A DNA stretch of 37,663 bases. It comes from an uncultured Granulosicoccaceae bacterium. Lineage in GTDB: Bacteria; Pseudomonadota; Gammaproteobacteria; Granulosicoccales; Granulosicoccaceae. Both the position numbers and the translations under genes were made by a program. Below the pieces are notes generated by a model, which did not search any database, was not told the origin of the DNA, and saw only the letters and a list, made by a program, of their open reading frames with translations. Within the stretch, counting starts at the first letter, position 1, and every line of letters starts with the position of its first letter. Positions 9,560 through 18,522 of this stretch are shown here, in pieces. The stretch is taken from the NCBI GenBank assembly GCA_937922015.1, contig CAKZVB010000015.1, positions 1 to 37,663 of the forward strand, given 5' to 3'.

Positions 9560-10993
9560 ATGTCCGATAATTACGATGTCATTGTGCTGGGCGCAGGCCC
9601 TGCCGGGTATGTGGCAGCAATTCGATGCGCGCAACTGGGTCTAAAGACCGCCTGTGTGGAAAAATGGATTAACAAACAGGGACAGCCGGCGCTCGGCGGT
9701 ACTTGTTTAAATGTTGGTTGTATTCCGTCAAAAGCACTACTCGAAAGTAGCCATATCTATGAGAACACAGCTCACGGATTATCAGCTCATGGCATTTCAG
9801 TTAATGACGTAAAAGCAGATATACCAGCGATGATTGCCGGTAAAGATAAAACGGTACAAGAATTAACCGGTGGTATTGAACACCTGTTCAAGGCCAATGG
9901 TGTCGACTGGATTAAAGGATCGGGTACATTGTTACCCGAGCGTCAGATACAAGTAACCGGCAGTGAGTCAGAGAAGACGATATATAAAGCGGAAAACATC
10001 GTGCTGGCAACCGGATCAAATTCGATCGAGATTGGGTCGGTGCCATTGCAGGGGGAAGTTATTGTTGACTCATCAGGAGCGCTCGATTGGGAGAGTGTGC
10101 CGAAGAAACTTTGTGTCATCGGGGCCGGTGTCATTGGCCTTGAACTTGGCAGTGTCTGGCGTCGGCTGGGTGCCGAGGTTGTGATTCTGGAGGCACAAGA
10201 TGTGTTCTTACCAGTGGTTGATCAGCAAATTGCCAAGGACGCGCTGCGGCAATTTAACCGTCAGGGCCTGGATATAAAGTTGGGCGCACGGGTACTGGCG
10301 TCTGAAGTTACCGCTGATGGTGTAACACTTACCTATACAGATCAGGCCGGTGAGCAGCAGCTGCAGGTTGATCGCGTTATTGTGGCGGTCGGCCGGCGTC
10401 CCAACATCGATCAACTGACTTCTCCCGAGACCGATCTACTGATTGATGAGCGCGGGCTTGTGCACGTAAATGCGGTGTGCGAAACCAATCTGCCAGGAGT
10501 GTGGGCGATTGGAGACCTGGTGCGTGGGCCGATGTTGGCGCACAAGGGATCTGAAGAAGGTGTGGCAGTGGCTGAGCGCATTGCCGGAAAACAATGCCAT
10601 CTGAATTATTATGCTATCCCGTCAGTGATTTATACCCTTCCGGAAGTTTCCTGGGTGGGTAAAACTGAAGAGCAGTTAAAGGAAGAGGGCATAGAATATA
10701 AAAGCGGAGTGTTTCCGTTTGCGGCAAGTGGCAGGGCGAAGGCCATGCGCGATACCGCAGGCATGGTAAAAATACTGGCAGATAAAAACACTGATCAGGT
10801 GCTGGGTATGCACATTATCGGTCCGCATAGCTCTGAACTGATCGGGCACGGCGTGATGGCTATAGAATTCGAAGGCACCATCGAGGATATTGCTCGTACC
10901 GTGTTTGCACACCCGACGCTGAGCGAAGCCATCCATGAGGCGGCACTGGCGGCAGATGGCAGAGCGTTGCACATACCTAATCGTAAGCGTTAG
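9560..10993 (+). CDS. lpdA: Dihydrolipoyl dehydrogenase (E3)
   Basis: This 477-residue FAD-dependent pyridine nucleotide-disulfide oxidoreductase reoxidises the dihydrolipoyl group of 2-keto acid dehydrogenases with NAD+. The FAD dinucleotide-binding motif is VIVLGAGPAGYVAA at residues 7-20. The redox-active disulfide is Cys49/Cys54 in GGTCLNVGCIPSK. The NAD-binding motif is VIGAGVIGLELGSVW, the second FAD motif is VWAIGDLVRGPMLAHK, and the catalytic His451-Glu456 pair lies in AHPTLSEAIHEA. A strong GGGAG ribosome-binding site precedes the ATG. The gap to sucB suggests its own promoter, which would allow E3 supply to other complexes. Confidence 0.97.
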   Translation: MSDNYDVIVLGAGPAGYVAAIRCAQLGLKTACVEKWINKQGQPALGGTCLNVGCIPSKALLESSHIYENTAHGLSAHGISVNDVKADIPAMIAGKDKTVQELTGGIEHLFKANGVDWIKGSGTLLPERQIQVTGSESEKTIYKAENIVLATGSNSIEIGSVPLQGEVIVDSSGALDWESVPKKLCVIGAGVIGLELGSVWRRLGAEVVILEAQDVFLPVVDQQIAKDALRQFNRQGLDIKLGARVLASEVTADGVTLTYTDQAGEQQLQVDRVIVAVGRRPNIDQLTSPETDLLIDERGLVHVNAVCETNLPGVWAIGDLVRGPMLAHKGSEEGVAVAERIAGKQCHLNYYAIPSVIYTLPEVSWVGKTEEQLKEEGIEYKSGVFPFAASGRAKAMRDTAGMVKILADKNTDQVLGMHIIGPHSSELIGHGVMAIEFEGTIEDIARTVFAHPTLSEAIHEAALAADGRALHIPNRKR

Positions 10994-11284
10994 GCGGCTA
11001 CTGGTTAGAGCGCCATTTTAACGACTTTGTGAACTGCAACGCCATTGGATTGAATAAATTTACCAGTACACTAATTGGTAGGCCCCGAGGTACTCGGCCG
11101 TTGTCTGCTAATGTTGAGGAAAAGTGTGACGTGACTCAAAAAAAATTGTTCTGTGTTGGCTGAATAGTGACGTAGTTGTACAAATTGAATTTGACCGAAA
11201 AAGGTTTGGCAATCTCAAAGCTCTGTGGTATGGAATGTGAACTACCGAAGCCATACACGAACAAATGCGAGCTTCGGAGATACA
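10994..11284. other. Non-coding region between lpd and the ATP-grasp gene
   Basis: I see no confident gene in these 291 bases. Just after lpd, GGCG (10993-10996) and CGCC (11011-11014) followed by ATTTT could be a weak terminator. A short hairpin CCGAG-GTA-CTCGG lies near 11084-11097. The only plus-strand small reading frames are 8-26 codons long. One of these (11230-11310, 26 codons) overlaps the start of the next gene, but it has no good ribosome-binding site. Confidence 0.4.
11245..11277. promoter_or_regulatory. Inverted repeat overlapping the ATP-grasp gene's ribosome-binding site
   Basis: CCGAAGC (11245-11251) and GCTTCGG (11271-11277) are perfect 7-bp inverted repeats with a 19-base loop. 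The right arm shares its last two G bases with the GGAG ribosome-binding site (11276-11279) of the ATG at 11285, so an RNA hairpin here could limit translation initiation. This is a structural observation only; no ligand or regulator is implied. Confidence 0.45.
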
Positions 11285-12241
11285 ATGATTCTGGTTCTGG
11301 GTACAGCTGAAGATCAGCACGCGGCAGCTATATACAATAAAATTATTGCCCGTGGAAATCGTGTTTCCTATTTTGACCCGAGGCTGTATCCGAAGGACAT
11401 GTCCATCACTTTTGATGGTGCGCTGCCTTTGACAGGCACTATTCGATATCGAGACGGCCAGTCTGCAATTGATCTTTCCTCAGTTAATTCGGTTTACTGT
11501 CGCCACTGGGATGATTTGCTTGCCAGCACTGGCGCCATGGGCGCTGTGCCGGACGCCGTTGAGCTGCGCGAGACAGAGGCATCTTTGGGCAGTCTTTTCC
11601 GCGGCATGGAGTGTTATTGGGTGAACCCGATAGAATCTCTAAACAATGCCCGCTATCGCATACATCAACTTCAAATGATTCGTACTCAGGGGATTCGCGT
11701 ACCTGAAATTATTGTCAGCAATGATTTTCGACGCGTACAGGCCTTTTTCAGCCTGACCAATGAACCCCTGTTGTATCGTCCGTCTGGCTGGAACAGCTCA
11801 TCCTGGAACGTCGGACAGATTGATGACATAGCAAGACATATTTCTGACTTACCTGTTACCCCTGTAGAATATCAGGAGTACATTGGTGGTGACGAAGTAC
11901 GCGCGTACGTGATCGGGGATTCTGTCTTCTCCGGAGTGATAGAGCCGATGCATGGTGACTACCCGGCGGCAATAAACAGCGATTATGTTCGACCAATAGA
12001 GTTACCGCAGGAAGGCAAACGCATTTGCAGGCGAGTCGCCGCTACTTTGGACCTAAGGTTTTGCGCAATCGATTTGCGAATCACACCTGAAGGTGAATTT
12101 GCAGTTGTCGATGTCGATGCTAACCCCATGTTTCTGCATTTTGAGCAAACCACCAGATTGCCAATCAGTGACCGTTTAGTTGAAGTGTTGATTGCCGCCG
12201 ACGTTGATGCCTACGACTCCCGTATGATCGTGAACGCCTGA
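11285..12241 (+). CDS. ATP-grasp enzyme of the MvdC/MvdD (graspetide synthetase) type
   Basis: This 318-residue protein aligns by eye along its whole length with the cyanobacterial microviridin ligases MdnC/MvdD. The N-terminal Rossmann-like strand is MILVLGTAED. The pre-grasp landmark VNSVYCRHWD (68-77) corresponds to the family's VWYRR. The block RETEASLGSLFRGM is followed by the NPIESLNNARYRIHQLQ helix. The grasp core includes YQEYIGGDEVRAYVIGDSVF (196-215) and CAIDLRITPEG. The metal-binding end DVDANPMF (276-283) has Asp where relatives have Glu, and a nucleotide-binding Lys appears replaced by Arg165. These enzymes join carboxyl and hydroxyl or amine side chains in ribosomal peptides. 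No precursor gene is apparent nearby. The ATG at 11285 has GGAG 5 bases ahead; a longer frame from 11225 adds an unrelated N-terminus. Confidence 0.8.
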   Translation: MILVLGTAEDQHAAAIYNKIIARGNRVSYFDPRLYPKDMSITFDGALPLTGTIRYRDGQSAIDLSSVNSVYCRHWDDLLASTGAMGAVPDAVELRETEASLGSLFRGMECYWVNPIESLNNARYRIHQLQMIRTQGIRVPEIIVSNDFRRVQAFFSLTNEPLLYRPSGWNSSSWNVGQIDDIARHISDLPVTPVEYQEYIGGDEVRAYVIGDSVFSGVIEPMHGDYPAAINSDYVRPIELPQEGKRICRRVAATLDLRFCAIDLRITPEGEFAVVDVDANPMFLHFEQTTRLPISDRLVEVLIAADVDAYDSRMIVNA

Positions 12242-12416
12242 CATTCAGTATCAGGCAATGGCGGATATAATATCTGCAGACTTTGATTTGTTCCGGCAGG
12301 CTGGTAAGTTACAATTATCGATCCACTAAGCAGGGAAATCTGCGGCAGCGGTCGTAGTACCCAAGCTTATTAAATGCGGCACTGCTATGGTGGTGCCCTT
12401 AAACCGGTGGAGCTAA

Positions 12417-13028
12417 ATGACGGCCCAACTTTTTATTCTGTCGGCTCCATCCGGGGCCGGTAAGACCAGCCTTGTGCGTGCCGCCTGTGAGAGGTTGGAC
12501 AAACTCATGGTGTCGGTCTCCCACACAACCCGGCCGATGCGTCCTGCCGATAAGGAAGGTGTCGACTATCATTTCGTTGATGAAGCTCAATTTCATGAAA
12601 TGATCGGGCGTGGTGAGTTTCTGGAGCATGCCTGCGTTTTTGGTAACTTCTATGGCACCTCTCAGGTATTGGTTGAGCGGTCACTGGCTGCAGGCACAGA
12701 TGTAATTCTTGAAATTGACTGGCAGGGGGCAGACCAGGTTCGGCGTTTAATGCCGGAATCCTGTGGTGTTTTTATTGTGCCGCCGACTCGCGAGATTCTG
12801 GAAAACAGGCTGCGTGGTCGCGCCAGCGATTCTGACGAGGTGATTGAACGGCGCATGGGTGATGCGGTGGAGGATATGCGTCATTTTGCAAATTACGATT
12901 ATTTGATTATTAATGACAATTTTGAGCGTGCACTGGATGAGTTGTGTGGTGTTATTTTGGCCAAACGGGTAGAGACCCTGCGCCAAAGTACCGTGAATGA
13001 GCCCGTTATTTCTAAACTATTGTCATAA
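12417..13028 (+). CDS. gmk: Guanylate kinase
   Basis: This 203-residue P-loop kinase phosphorylates GMP to GDP using ATP. The P-loop APSGAGKTS is at residues 10-18. The GMP-binding and lid segments follow (VSHTTRPMRPADKEGVDYHF, EIDWQGADQVRR, and R.RGRASDSDEVIERRM). Length is typical (E. coli 207). A GGTGGAG ribosome-binding site precedes the ATG. It opens the conserved gmk-rpoZ-spoT neighbourhood, which links guanine nucleotide supply to (p)ppGpp metabolism. It is followed by a 165-bp gap before rpoZ. Confidence 0.97.
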   Translation: MTAQLFILSAPSGAGKTSLVRAACERLDKLMVSVSHTTRPMRPADKEGVDYHFVDEAQFHEMIGRGEFLEHACVFGNFYGTSQVLVERSLAAGTDVILEIDWQGADQVRRLMPESCGVFIVPPTREILENRLRGRASDSDEVIERRMGDAVEDMRHFANYDYLIINDNFERALDELCGVILAKRVETLRQSTVNEPVISKLLS

Positions 13029-13138
13029 TTTCCCCTATTACTGCGGTAACCGACGCCTATGCCTTGTGTTCCAGCCCGATAACGCTAGAATTAAGGGTCG
13101 CAAAAAAATTACAACAGATGATTCTGTAACCGTTATAG

Positions 13139-13169
13139 TTCGACTCAAGCGGTTAATTCTTTCTATAAC
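13139..13169 (+). promoter_or_regulatory. Possible rpoZ promoter
   Basis: TTCGAC (13139-13144) and CTATAAC (13163-13169) lie 18-19 bases apart, about 25 bp before the rpoZ ATG. This is a weak sigma-70 match, and the 5' UTR would be short. Confidence 0.3.
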
Positions 13170-13193
13170 AAATTTAATTCCCCGGGAGCAAAA

Positions 13194-13457
13194 ATGGCAC
13201 GCGTTACGGTAGAGGATTGCCTCGAACATGTTGATAATCGCTTTGAGCTTGTATTGCAGGCTTCCAAGCGGGCACGCAAAATATCGCTGGGTGCTGAATC
13301 AATGGTGCCAATGGAGAACGACAAACCCACTGTCATCGCACTTCGTGAGATAGCCAAAGGATTACTGAATCAGACAGCAATGGAAGACGAAGTACCAAGG
13401 TCGATTGAGGACTCGGTAGGTGAAGCGACAATATCCGCTCCCGCTACGGACCTTTGA
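13194..13457 (+). CDS. rpoZ: DNA-directed RNA polymerase omega subunit
   Basis: This 87-residue omega subunit stabilises the beta-prime subunit in RNA polymerase and forms part of one ppGpp-binding site in Gammaproteobacteria. The N-terminus [20 protein letters not shown] and the central [15 protein letters not shown] are diagnostic. GGGAG lies 7 bases ahead of the ATG. The last 38 bp overlap the probable GTG start of spoT in another frame, so translation of the two may be coupled. Confidence 0.97.
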   Translation: MARVTVEDCLEHVDNRFELVLQASKRARKISLGAESMVPMENDKPTVIALREIAKGLLNQTAMEDEVPRSIEDSVGEATISAPATDL

Positions 13458-15666
13458 CACACCTACGCTGACTTTGCCGGTTCCTGTTCTGACCCGCAAA
13501 GCCAAAGGCCAGCACGATGCCGCAGAGCCGGATTTTGCCAAGGCATTTGAAATAGAAGACCTCTGCAAATTGATGCGGAGGCGCTACGATGAACAACAGG
13601 TAGAAGAAGTCTACAGCGCTTATAAGGTCGCTGAAGAAGGTCATGTCGGCCAGGCCCGTGTGTCGGGCGAGCCTTATATATTGCACCCGATTGCAGTTGC
13701 CAGGATCGTATTCGAGATGAATATGGATCACCGAAGTGTCATGGCAGCGCTGCTTCACGATGTGGTCGAAGACACATCCATATCGTTAGATCAAATCAAA
13801 GCCCAGTTTGGAGAAGACGTCGCGGTAATCGTTGACGGGCTAAGCAAGCTGACGCATCTGAAATTCAAATCGAAGGCTGAGGCGCAGGCAGCAAATTTTC
13901 AAAAAATGCTGCTGGCTATGGTCGATGATATCCGCGTGATTCTGATCAAACTCGCTGATCGCATTCATAACATGCGAACCCTAGGCGCCATGCCGGACCA
14001 CAAGCGTCGGCGAATAGCCCGTGAAACACTTGAAGTCTATGCGCCGATAGCGAACCGGCTTGGCATTTACAAAATGAAAAACGAGCTTGAGGATCTGGGC
14101 TTTAAATCATTGTATCCCGCCCGTCACCGGGTGTTGATGGAAGCCGTTAAAAAGCGCAACAAAGACCGTCATGAACTTGTTCGAAAGTTCGAAATATTGG
14201 CGCTGGCCAAGCTGGAAGACAAGGGTATAGAGGCCAAGGTCCACGGACGGGAAAAGCACTTGTACAGCCTCTATCAAAAAATGCGCAACAAACGCTCGGC
14301 ATTTGAAGATGTCTTTGATATGTTCGCGGTGCGCGTAATCGTCAAATCAGAAGACGATTGTTATCGCGCGCTGGGTGTAATGCACCATGTGCATAATCCG
14401 CTGCCAAAGCAGGTAAAAGACTATATCGCCATTCCAAAAAGCAACGGTTATCAATCGTTACATACAGTGTTATTCAGTCCTGCTGCAGTACCAATCGAGG
14501 TGCAAATTCGCACGGAAGAAATGAACACGTTCGCAGAAACCGGTGTTGCAGCGCACTGGATGTACAAGGAAGGGCAGTCCAATAGCGCGCAGCAACGGGC
14601 GCATCAGTGGTTGGCCAATCTGGTCGATATGCAGCAAACCAGTGCTGACACACTGGAATTTTATGAAAACGTAAAGGTCGATTTGTTTCCCTACGAAATT
14701 TTTGTATTCTCTCCAATGGGTGATATCTATCGACTTCCGCAGGGTGCCACGGCGGTAGATTTTGCCTATGCAGTACACTCTGATATCGGCAGCAGATGTC
14801 ATATGGCGAAAATTGACCGTAAGCTGGCACCGTTGAGTGCATTGCTGGAATCTGGTCAGACGGTCGAGATCATCTGTTCTGACGATCAGCGTCCCAATGC
14901 GTACTGGCTAAACTTTGTAGTGACCCCGAAGGCTCGTAACTCGATACGGAATTTTCTGAAAAACCAGGGCACAGACAAGATCATTGGCTTTGGTCAACAG
15001 TTGGTTGGGCGGGGTCTGAAGCGCTATGAAACCACTATCGATAAAATTGATCAATCATCAATTGATGCGTTGCTCAAACAAATGAACCTGCCTGATCTTG
15101 ACACCCTTTACTACGAGGTAGGGTTAGGTAACCATATCCCGAGCATGGTCGCCACCTGGTTGGTTAACGAGGGTGATCGCACTGTCGAAATCGATCAGCG
15201 CATGAAAATGCCATTGTCAGCAGATCCCGGTCCACTTGTCGTAGAAGGTGGTGAAGACGCTATTATTTCTTTGGCGAAATGTTGCATGCCGATACCCGGG
15301 GATAACATTCACGGCATGATCACCGCGGGTAAAGGGGTGCTGGTACATCGCGCAGATTGCCAGAATGTATCAAGGCAGCGACGACGATCAAGAGAGTGGG
15401 TAGCTGTGGTGTGGGGTGCTGATCTAAAAGGTACCTTCAAGACCAGCATGCAGGTAGAGATAAATGATGTGCCCGGAGCGCTGGCAAAGGTGGCCAACGT
15501 GATGTCTGAAATGGACACCAATATTGAAGATATTCGCTTCGAGCGCAGCAGTGAAAATATAACCACATTGACTTTCCGCCTGGCCGTTGCCGATAGAAAT
15601 AATCTGGGGCGTCTGATCAAGAGGGTTCGGAGCCTGAAGGCGACCATCCGGGCCAGACGCGCCTGA
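13420..15666 (+). CDS. spoT: Bifunctional (p)ppGpp synthetase/hydrolase
   Basis: This RelA/SpoT homologue (748 residues from GTG 13420) makes and degrades (p)ppGpp, the stringent-response alarmone. The HD hydrolase has His113-Asp114 in [12 protein letters not shown] and HNMRTLG. The synthetase domain is intact ([37 protein letters not shown]-like). The TGS domain lies at about 425-485 ([23 protein letters not shown]), then helical and zinc-finger regions ([10 protein letters not shown]), then a C-terminal ACT domain. A GAGGA ribosome-binding site 8 bases before the GTG supports this start inside rpoZ. It yields about 45 extra N-terminal residues compared with E. coli SpoT. The next in-frame ATG, at 13573, would remove them. 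Confidence 0.95.
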   Translation: MKRQYPLPLRTFDTPTLTLPVPVLTRKAKGQHDAAEPDFAKAFEIEDLCKLMRRRYDEQQVEEVYSAYKVAEEGHVGQARVSGEPYILHPIAVARIVFEMNMDHRSVMAALLHDVVEDTSISLDQIKAQFGEDVAVIVDGLSKLTHLKFKSKAEAQAANFQKMLLAMVDDIRVILIKLADRIHNMRTLGAMPDHKRRRIARETLEVYAPIANRLGIYKMKNELEDLGFKSLYPARHRVLMEAVKKRNKDRHELVRKFEILALAKLEDKGIEAKVHGREKHLYSLYQKMRNKRSAFEDVFDMFAVRVIVKSEDDCYRALGVMHHVHNPLPKQVKDYIAIPKSNGYQSLHTVLFSPAAVPIEVQIRTEEMNTFAETGVAAHWMYKEGQSNSAQQRAHQWLANLVDMQQTSADTLEFYENVKVDLFPYEIFVFSPMGDIYRLPQGATAVDFAYAVHSDIGSRCHMAKIDRKLAPLSALLESGQTVEIICSDDQRPNAYWLNFVVTPKARNSIRNFLKNQGTDKIIGFGQQLVGRGLKRYETTIDKIDQSSIDALLKQMNLPDLDTLYYEVGLGNHIPSMVATWLVNEGDRTVEIDQRMKMPLSADPGPLVVEGGEDAIISLAKCCMPIPGDNIHGMITAGKGVLVHRADCQNVSRQRRRSREWVAVVWGADLKGTFKTSMQVEINDVPGALAKVANVMSEMDTNIEDIRFERSSENITTLTFRLAVADRNNLGRLIKRVRSLKATIRARRA

Positions 15667-15700
15667 GAGTCCTGTCCGCCCTTCCCGCATTTATTCCTAA

Positions 15701-15837
15701 GGATGCGCCGTTCAGCGGAAATATTGCCGCACATCTCGCCTGATTGTGCCTGGCACGTGACAGGCCACGTTTGTCACACGATCAAGCGACTGTTTTGCAC
15801 CCCTATTTGATCAACCTGTCCGCTGAATGGCGGATCC
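15701..15837. repeat. 19-bp imperfect inverted repeat between spoT and ridA
   Basis: GGATGCGCCGTTCAGCGGA (15701-15719) pairs with TCCGCTGAATGGCGGATCC (15819-15837). In RNA this gives 17 Watson-Crick pairs, one G-U pair and one mismatch, across a 99-base interior. The interior holds its own perfect 6-bp hairpin, GTGACA/TGTCAC, near 15759-15779. It lies outside any coding region. It could be the long stem of a structured RNA or a small non-autonomous repeat element; copy number cannot be judged from one window. Confidence 0.55.
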
Positions 15838-15888
15838 TCGTGAATAGTGCGGGCCGAACTCTGTGCGTCGAGACTTTAGTTTCTTCGT

Positions 15889-15894
15889 TATAAT
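15889..15894 (+). promoter_or_regulatory. Consensus -10 box upstream of ridA
   Basis: A perfect TATAAT lies 45 bp before the ridA ATG. No good -35 hexamer is found 16-18 bases upstream (CGTCGA at best), so this is a possible weak or activator-dependent promoter. Confidence 0.35.
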
Positions 15895-15939
15895 CTGTGT
15901 AATTGTTTTCGTTAAAGATGAAGAATCAGAGGCTCACCC

Positions 15940-16326
15940 ATGGCTAGAAAAATAATAGAAACTACAGATGCACCCGGCGCGATTGGCGCTTATTCCCAGG
16001 CTGTCAAAGTGGGTGATACGGTATACCTGTCGGGGCAAATACCCCTGGATCCTGCCACCATGGAGGTTGTGCCCGGTGATGTAGATGCACAGATAAAGCA
16101 GGTGTTTAAAAACCTTTCCGCGGTGTGTGTTGCCGCTGGCGGCAGTCTTGCGGATGTTGTAAAGCTAACAGTCTATCTGACAGATCTGGGTGATTTTGCG
16201 AAAGTAAATGAAGCCATGGCGGGATTTTTTGAAGCGCCATATCCGGCGCGTGCGGCTATCGGCGTGGCACAGCTGCCCAAAGATGTGCCGGTCGAAGTCG
16301 AGGGTATAATGGTGCTTAGTTCCTGA
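15940..16326 (+). CDS. ridA: RidA-family 2-iminobutanoate/2-iminopropanoate deaminase
   Basis: This 128-residue Rid (YjgF/YER057c/UK114) protein hydrolyses reactive enamine or imine intermediates released by PLP enzymes such as threonine dehydratase. Its position after spoT is a conserved gammaproteobacterial arrangement. The signature [13 protein letters not shown] is present, with the catalytic Arg104 in [12 protein letters not shown] and Glu121. The N-terminal [23 protein letters not shown] is typical. These proteins form trimers with active sites at subunit interfaces. An AGAGG ribosome-binding site precedes the ATG. Confidence 0.95.
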   Translation: MARKIIETTDAPGAIGAYSQAVKVGDTVYLSGQIPLDPATMEVVPGDVDAQIKQVFKNLSAVCVAAGGSLADVVKLTVYLTDLGDFAKVNEAMAGFFEAPYPARAAIGVAQLPKDVPVEVEGIMVLSS

Positions 16327-16336
16327 TCTGCCAGCG

Positions 16337-16362
16337 ACTGGATTCGCCAGTGCCGTTTTATT
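16337..16362 (+). terminator. Weak hairpin after ridA
   Basis: ACTGG-ATTCG-CCAGT (16337-16351) is followed by GCCGTTTTATTT. The 5-bp stem is short and the T-run is interrupted, so this is at best a partial terminator before recG. Confidence 0.3.
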
Positions 16363-16411
16363 TGCCTGGTGTCAATTGTTACCTGATGTTTATTGTGAGT
16401 AGTTCAGTCAA

Positions 16412-18517
16412 GTGATGGATCTGTCCTCAATGCCGGTGACCCGGATTGCGGGTGTGGGGCCTAAGCTTGCCGAGAAACTGATGCGCTTGCGCATCAGAAC
16501 AATACAGGATGTGTTGTTTCATCTGCCGTTGAGGTATCAGGATCGCACCCGCGAAGTGCCGATCGGTGATTTGCTGCCCGGTATGGAAGTGGTTTGTACC
16601 GGCACGGTCGAATCTACCGAGGTATTGTTTCGCAGGCGCCGCTCGATGGTGTGCACAATATCTGATGGCACTGGCTCAATCCGACTGCGATTTTTTCACT
16701 TCAATAATCAACAGCGTGAAAAGTTGAGTGAGGGAACCAGAATCCGTTGTTTCGGTGAGGTTCGTCGTGGTCCGTCTTCTATGGAAATGGTGCATCCGGA
16801 GTTTCAAAGTGTGCGTGCTTCTGATGCCGCACTAGTTGCCGAGACTCTGACACCGATCTACCCGGTGACAGAGGGATTGCATCAACTGTCGATGCGTAAA
16901 ATTACAAGCGCGGCTCTGGAGTACCTTGATAAATCGACCCTGCCGGAATTATTGCCTTCCTCCACTGATTTGTTCCAGCAGTTGGGGGAAATTTCGATAT
17001 CCCTGCGTGAGGCGTTACTGATTGTGCATCGACCGCCACCGGAAATAAGCGTAGACGCTTTACTCGAAGGTTTTCATCCAGCCGTGCAGCGGCTGGCGTT
17101 GGAAGAACTCGTGGCGCACAGGCTCAGTGTGCAAAGAGTCAGGCAACAGGCTCGACAGTTAAAAGCCCCCGAAATCGTCAGACCTGCAGATGCTGCAAAC
17201 GATATGCGCGATCAGCTGATAGCAGCGTTGCCATTTGCGCTCACCGGCGCTCAGCAACGTGTGATTGATGAAATTGCTGCGGATATGGCCACCGCTGAAC
17301 CGATGTTGCGTTTGATTCAGGGCGATGTCGGTTCTGGTAAAACAATGGTCGCCGCCGCTGCCGCGGCAATGGTAGTCGGAGCCGGATATCAGGTTGCGAT
17401 TATGGCACCGACCGAAATCCTCGCAGAGCAGCATCTGCTCAGTTTTACCAATTGTTTTGAGCCACTGGGTTTAAAGATCGGCTGGTTAAAAGGCAAGCTG
17501 GGCGCGCGCCAGCGTCGTGATTCGATAGAATCGATAGCGTTGGGGCAAACCCATATTGCAGTAGGCACACATGCCCTGTTTCAACACGATGTTGAGTTCC
17601 ATAAACTGGGATTAACAATTGTCGACGAGCAACATCGTTTTGGTGTTCATCAGCGCTTATCGCTGCGGGAAAAAGGGGTTGGTGATGGTCTGGTACCGCA
17701 TCAGTTAACGATGACTGCAACCCCGATTCCACGAACTCTGGCAATGACCGCCTATGCTGACCTGGATTGTTCTGTTATCGATGAACTTCCACCGGGCAGA
17801 CAACAAATCAGTACGGTTGCGATTCCAGACAACCGGCGTGAAGAAGTGATTGATCGGGTGGCGGCGGCAATCGCAGACGGTCGTCAGGTCTACTGGGTTT
17901 GTACCTTGATTGAAGAGTCTGAAGTGCTTCAGGCCCGGGCGGCGGAAGGCACTATGCTGGAACTCACAGAGCGGATGCCGGATGTTGCGATCTCGCTGGT
18001 GCACGGCCGCATGAACAGCCTTGAAAAAGAACAGGCGATGATGAAATTCAAAGATAACCAGACACAGTTGCTGGTGGCGACCACCGTTATTGAAGTAGGA
18101 GTGGATGTGCCTAATGCGTCGCTTATTATCATCGAAAACGCAGAGCGGTTGGGATTGTCACAGTTGCATCAGCTGCGCGGCAGGGTCGGGCGCGGCAGCG
18201 TGCAGAGTAGTTGTGTGTTGATCTACGAAAACGGCTTGAGTCAGCGTGCACGTGATCGCATCGGAATAATGCGTGAAACAAACGACGGCTTTGCGATTGC
18301 CGAAAAGGATCTGGAGCTGCGCGGTGCTGGCGAGTTGTTGGGTACCCGGCAAACCGGTGCGATGAACTTCCGTATCGCCGATATTATGCGTGACAAAAAA
18401 TTGCTGACCAGGGCGAAAACGATTAGCGAGCAAATTCAACGGCAGCAACCTGATTTTATCGCACCATTAGTGAAACGCTGGATGGGTGATGAAGCGCCCG
18501 AATATGGAAATGTGTAG
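16412..18517 (+). CDS. recG: ATP-dependent DNA helicase RecG
   Basis: This 701-residue superfamily 2 helicase reverses stalled replication forks and branch-migrates Holliday junctions. The N-terminal wedge/OB domain contains the helix-hairpin-like GVGPKLAEKLMRLRI and later FHLPLRYQDRT. Walker A is GDVGSGKTMVAAA. The DExH box reads DEQH in VDEQHRFGVHQR. The later motifs TATPIPRTLAMTAY, ATTVIEVGVDVPNAS and QLRGRVGRG are all present. Length matches E. coli RecG (693). GTG 16412 and ATG 16415 are adjacent possible starts. The stop lies 5 bp from the convergent rhombosortase stop. Confidence 0.97.
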   Translation: MMDLSSMPVTRIAGVGPKLAEKLMRLRIRTIQDVLFHLPLRYQDRTREVPIGDLLPGMEVVCTGTVESTEVLFRRRRSMVCTISDGTGSIRLRFFHFNNQQREKLSEGTRIRCFGEVRRGPSSMEMVHPEFQSVRASDAALVAETLTPIYPVTEGLHQLSMRKITSAALEYLDKSTLPELLPSSTDLFQQLGEISISLREALLIVHRPPPEISVDALLEGFHPAVQRLALEELVAHRLSVQRVRQQARQLKAPEIVRPADAANDMRDQLIAALPFALTGAQQRVIDEIAADMATAEPMLRLIQGDVGSGKTMVAAAAAAMVVGAGYQVAIMAPTEILAEQHLLSFTNCFEPLGLKIGWLKGKLGARQRRDSIESIALGQTHIAVGTHALFQHDVEFHKLGLTIVDEQHRFGVHQRLSLREKGVGDGLVPHQLTMTATPIPRTLAMTAYADLDCSVIDELPPGRQQISTVAIPDNRREEVIDRVAAAIADGRQVYWVCTLIEESEVLQARAAEGTMLELTERMPDVAISLVHGRMNSLEKEQAMMKFKDNQTQLLVATTVIEVGVDVPNASLIIIENAERLGLSQLHQLRGRVGRGSVQSSCVLIYENGLSQRARDRIGIMRETNDGFAIAEKDLELRGAGELLGTRQTGAMNFRIADIMRDKKLLTRAKTISEQIQRQQPDFIAPLVKRWMGDEAPEYGNV

Positions 18518-18522
18518 TGTGG

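Noticed and set aside
11108-11320. 70-codon minus-strand frame upstream of the ATP-grasp gene, considered as a graspetide precursor
   Set aside because: Antisense to the gene start, no leader/core layout, no ribosome-binding site.
12259-12330. 23-codon frame after the ATP-grasp gene, considered as a precursor peptide
   Set aside because: Too short for a leader plus core, no repeated Thr/Ser and Asp/Glu core motif, and no ribosome-binding site.
15296-15307. 12-base identity CCCGGGGATAAC with the first bases of the window
   Set aside because: A single short match, one copy inside conserved SpoT codons (PGDN); most likely chance.
15309-15734. 141-codon minus-strand frame over the end of spoT
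   Set aside because: It lies antisense to the conserved SpoT C-terminal domain, has no family resemblance, and is composition-biased.
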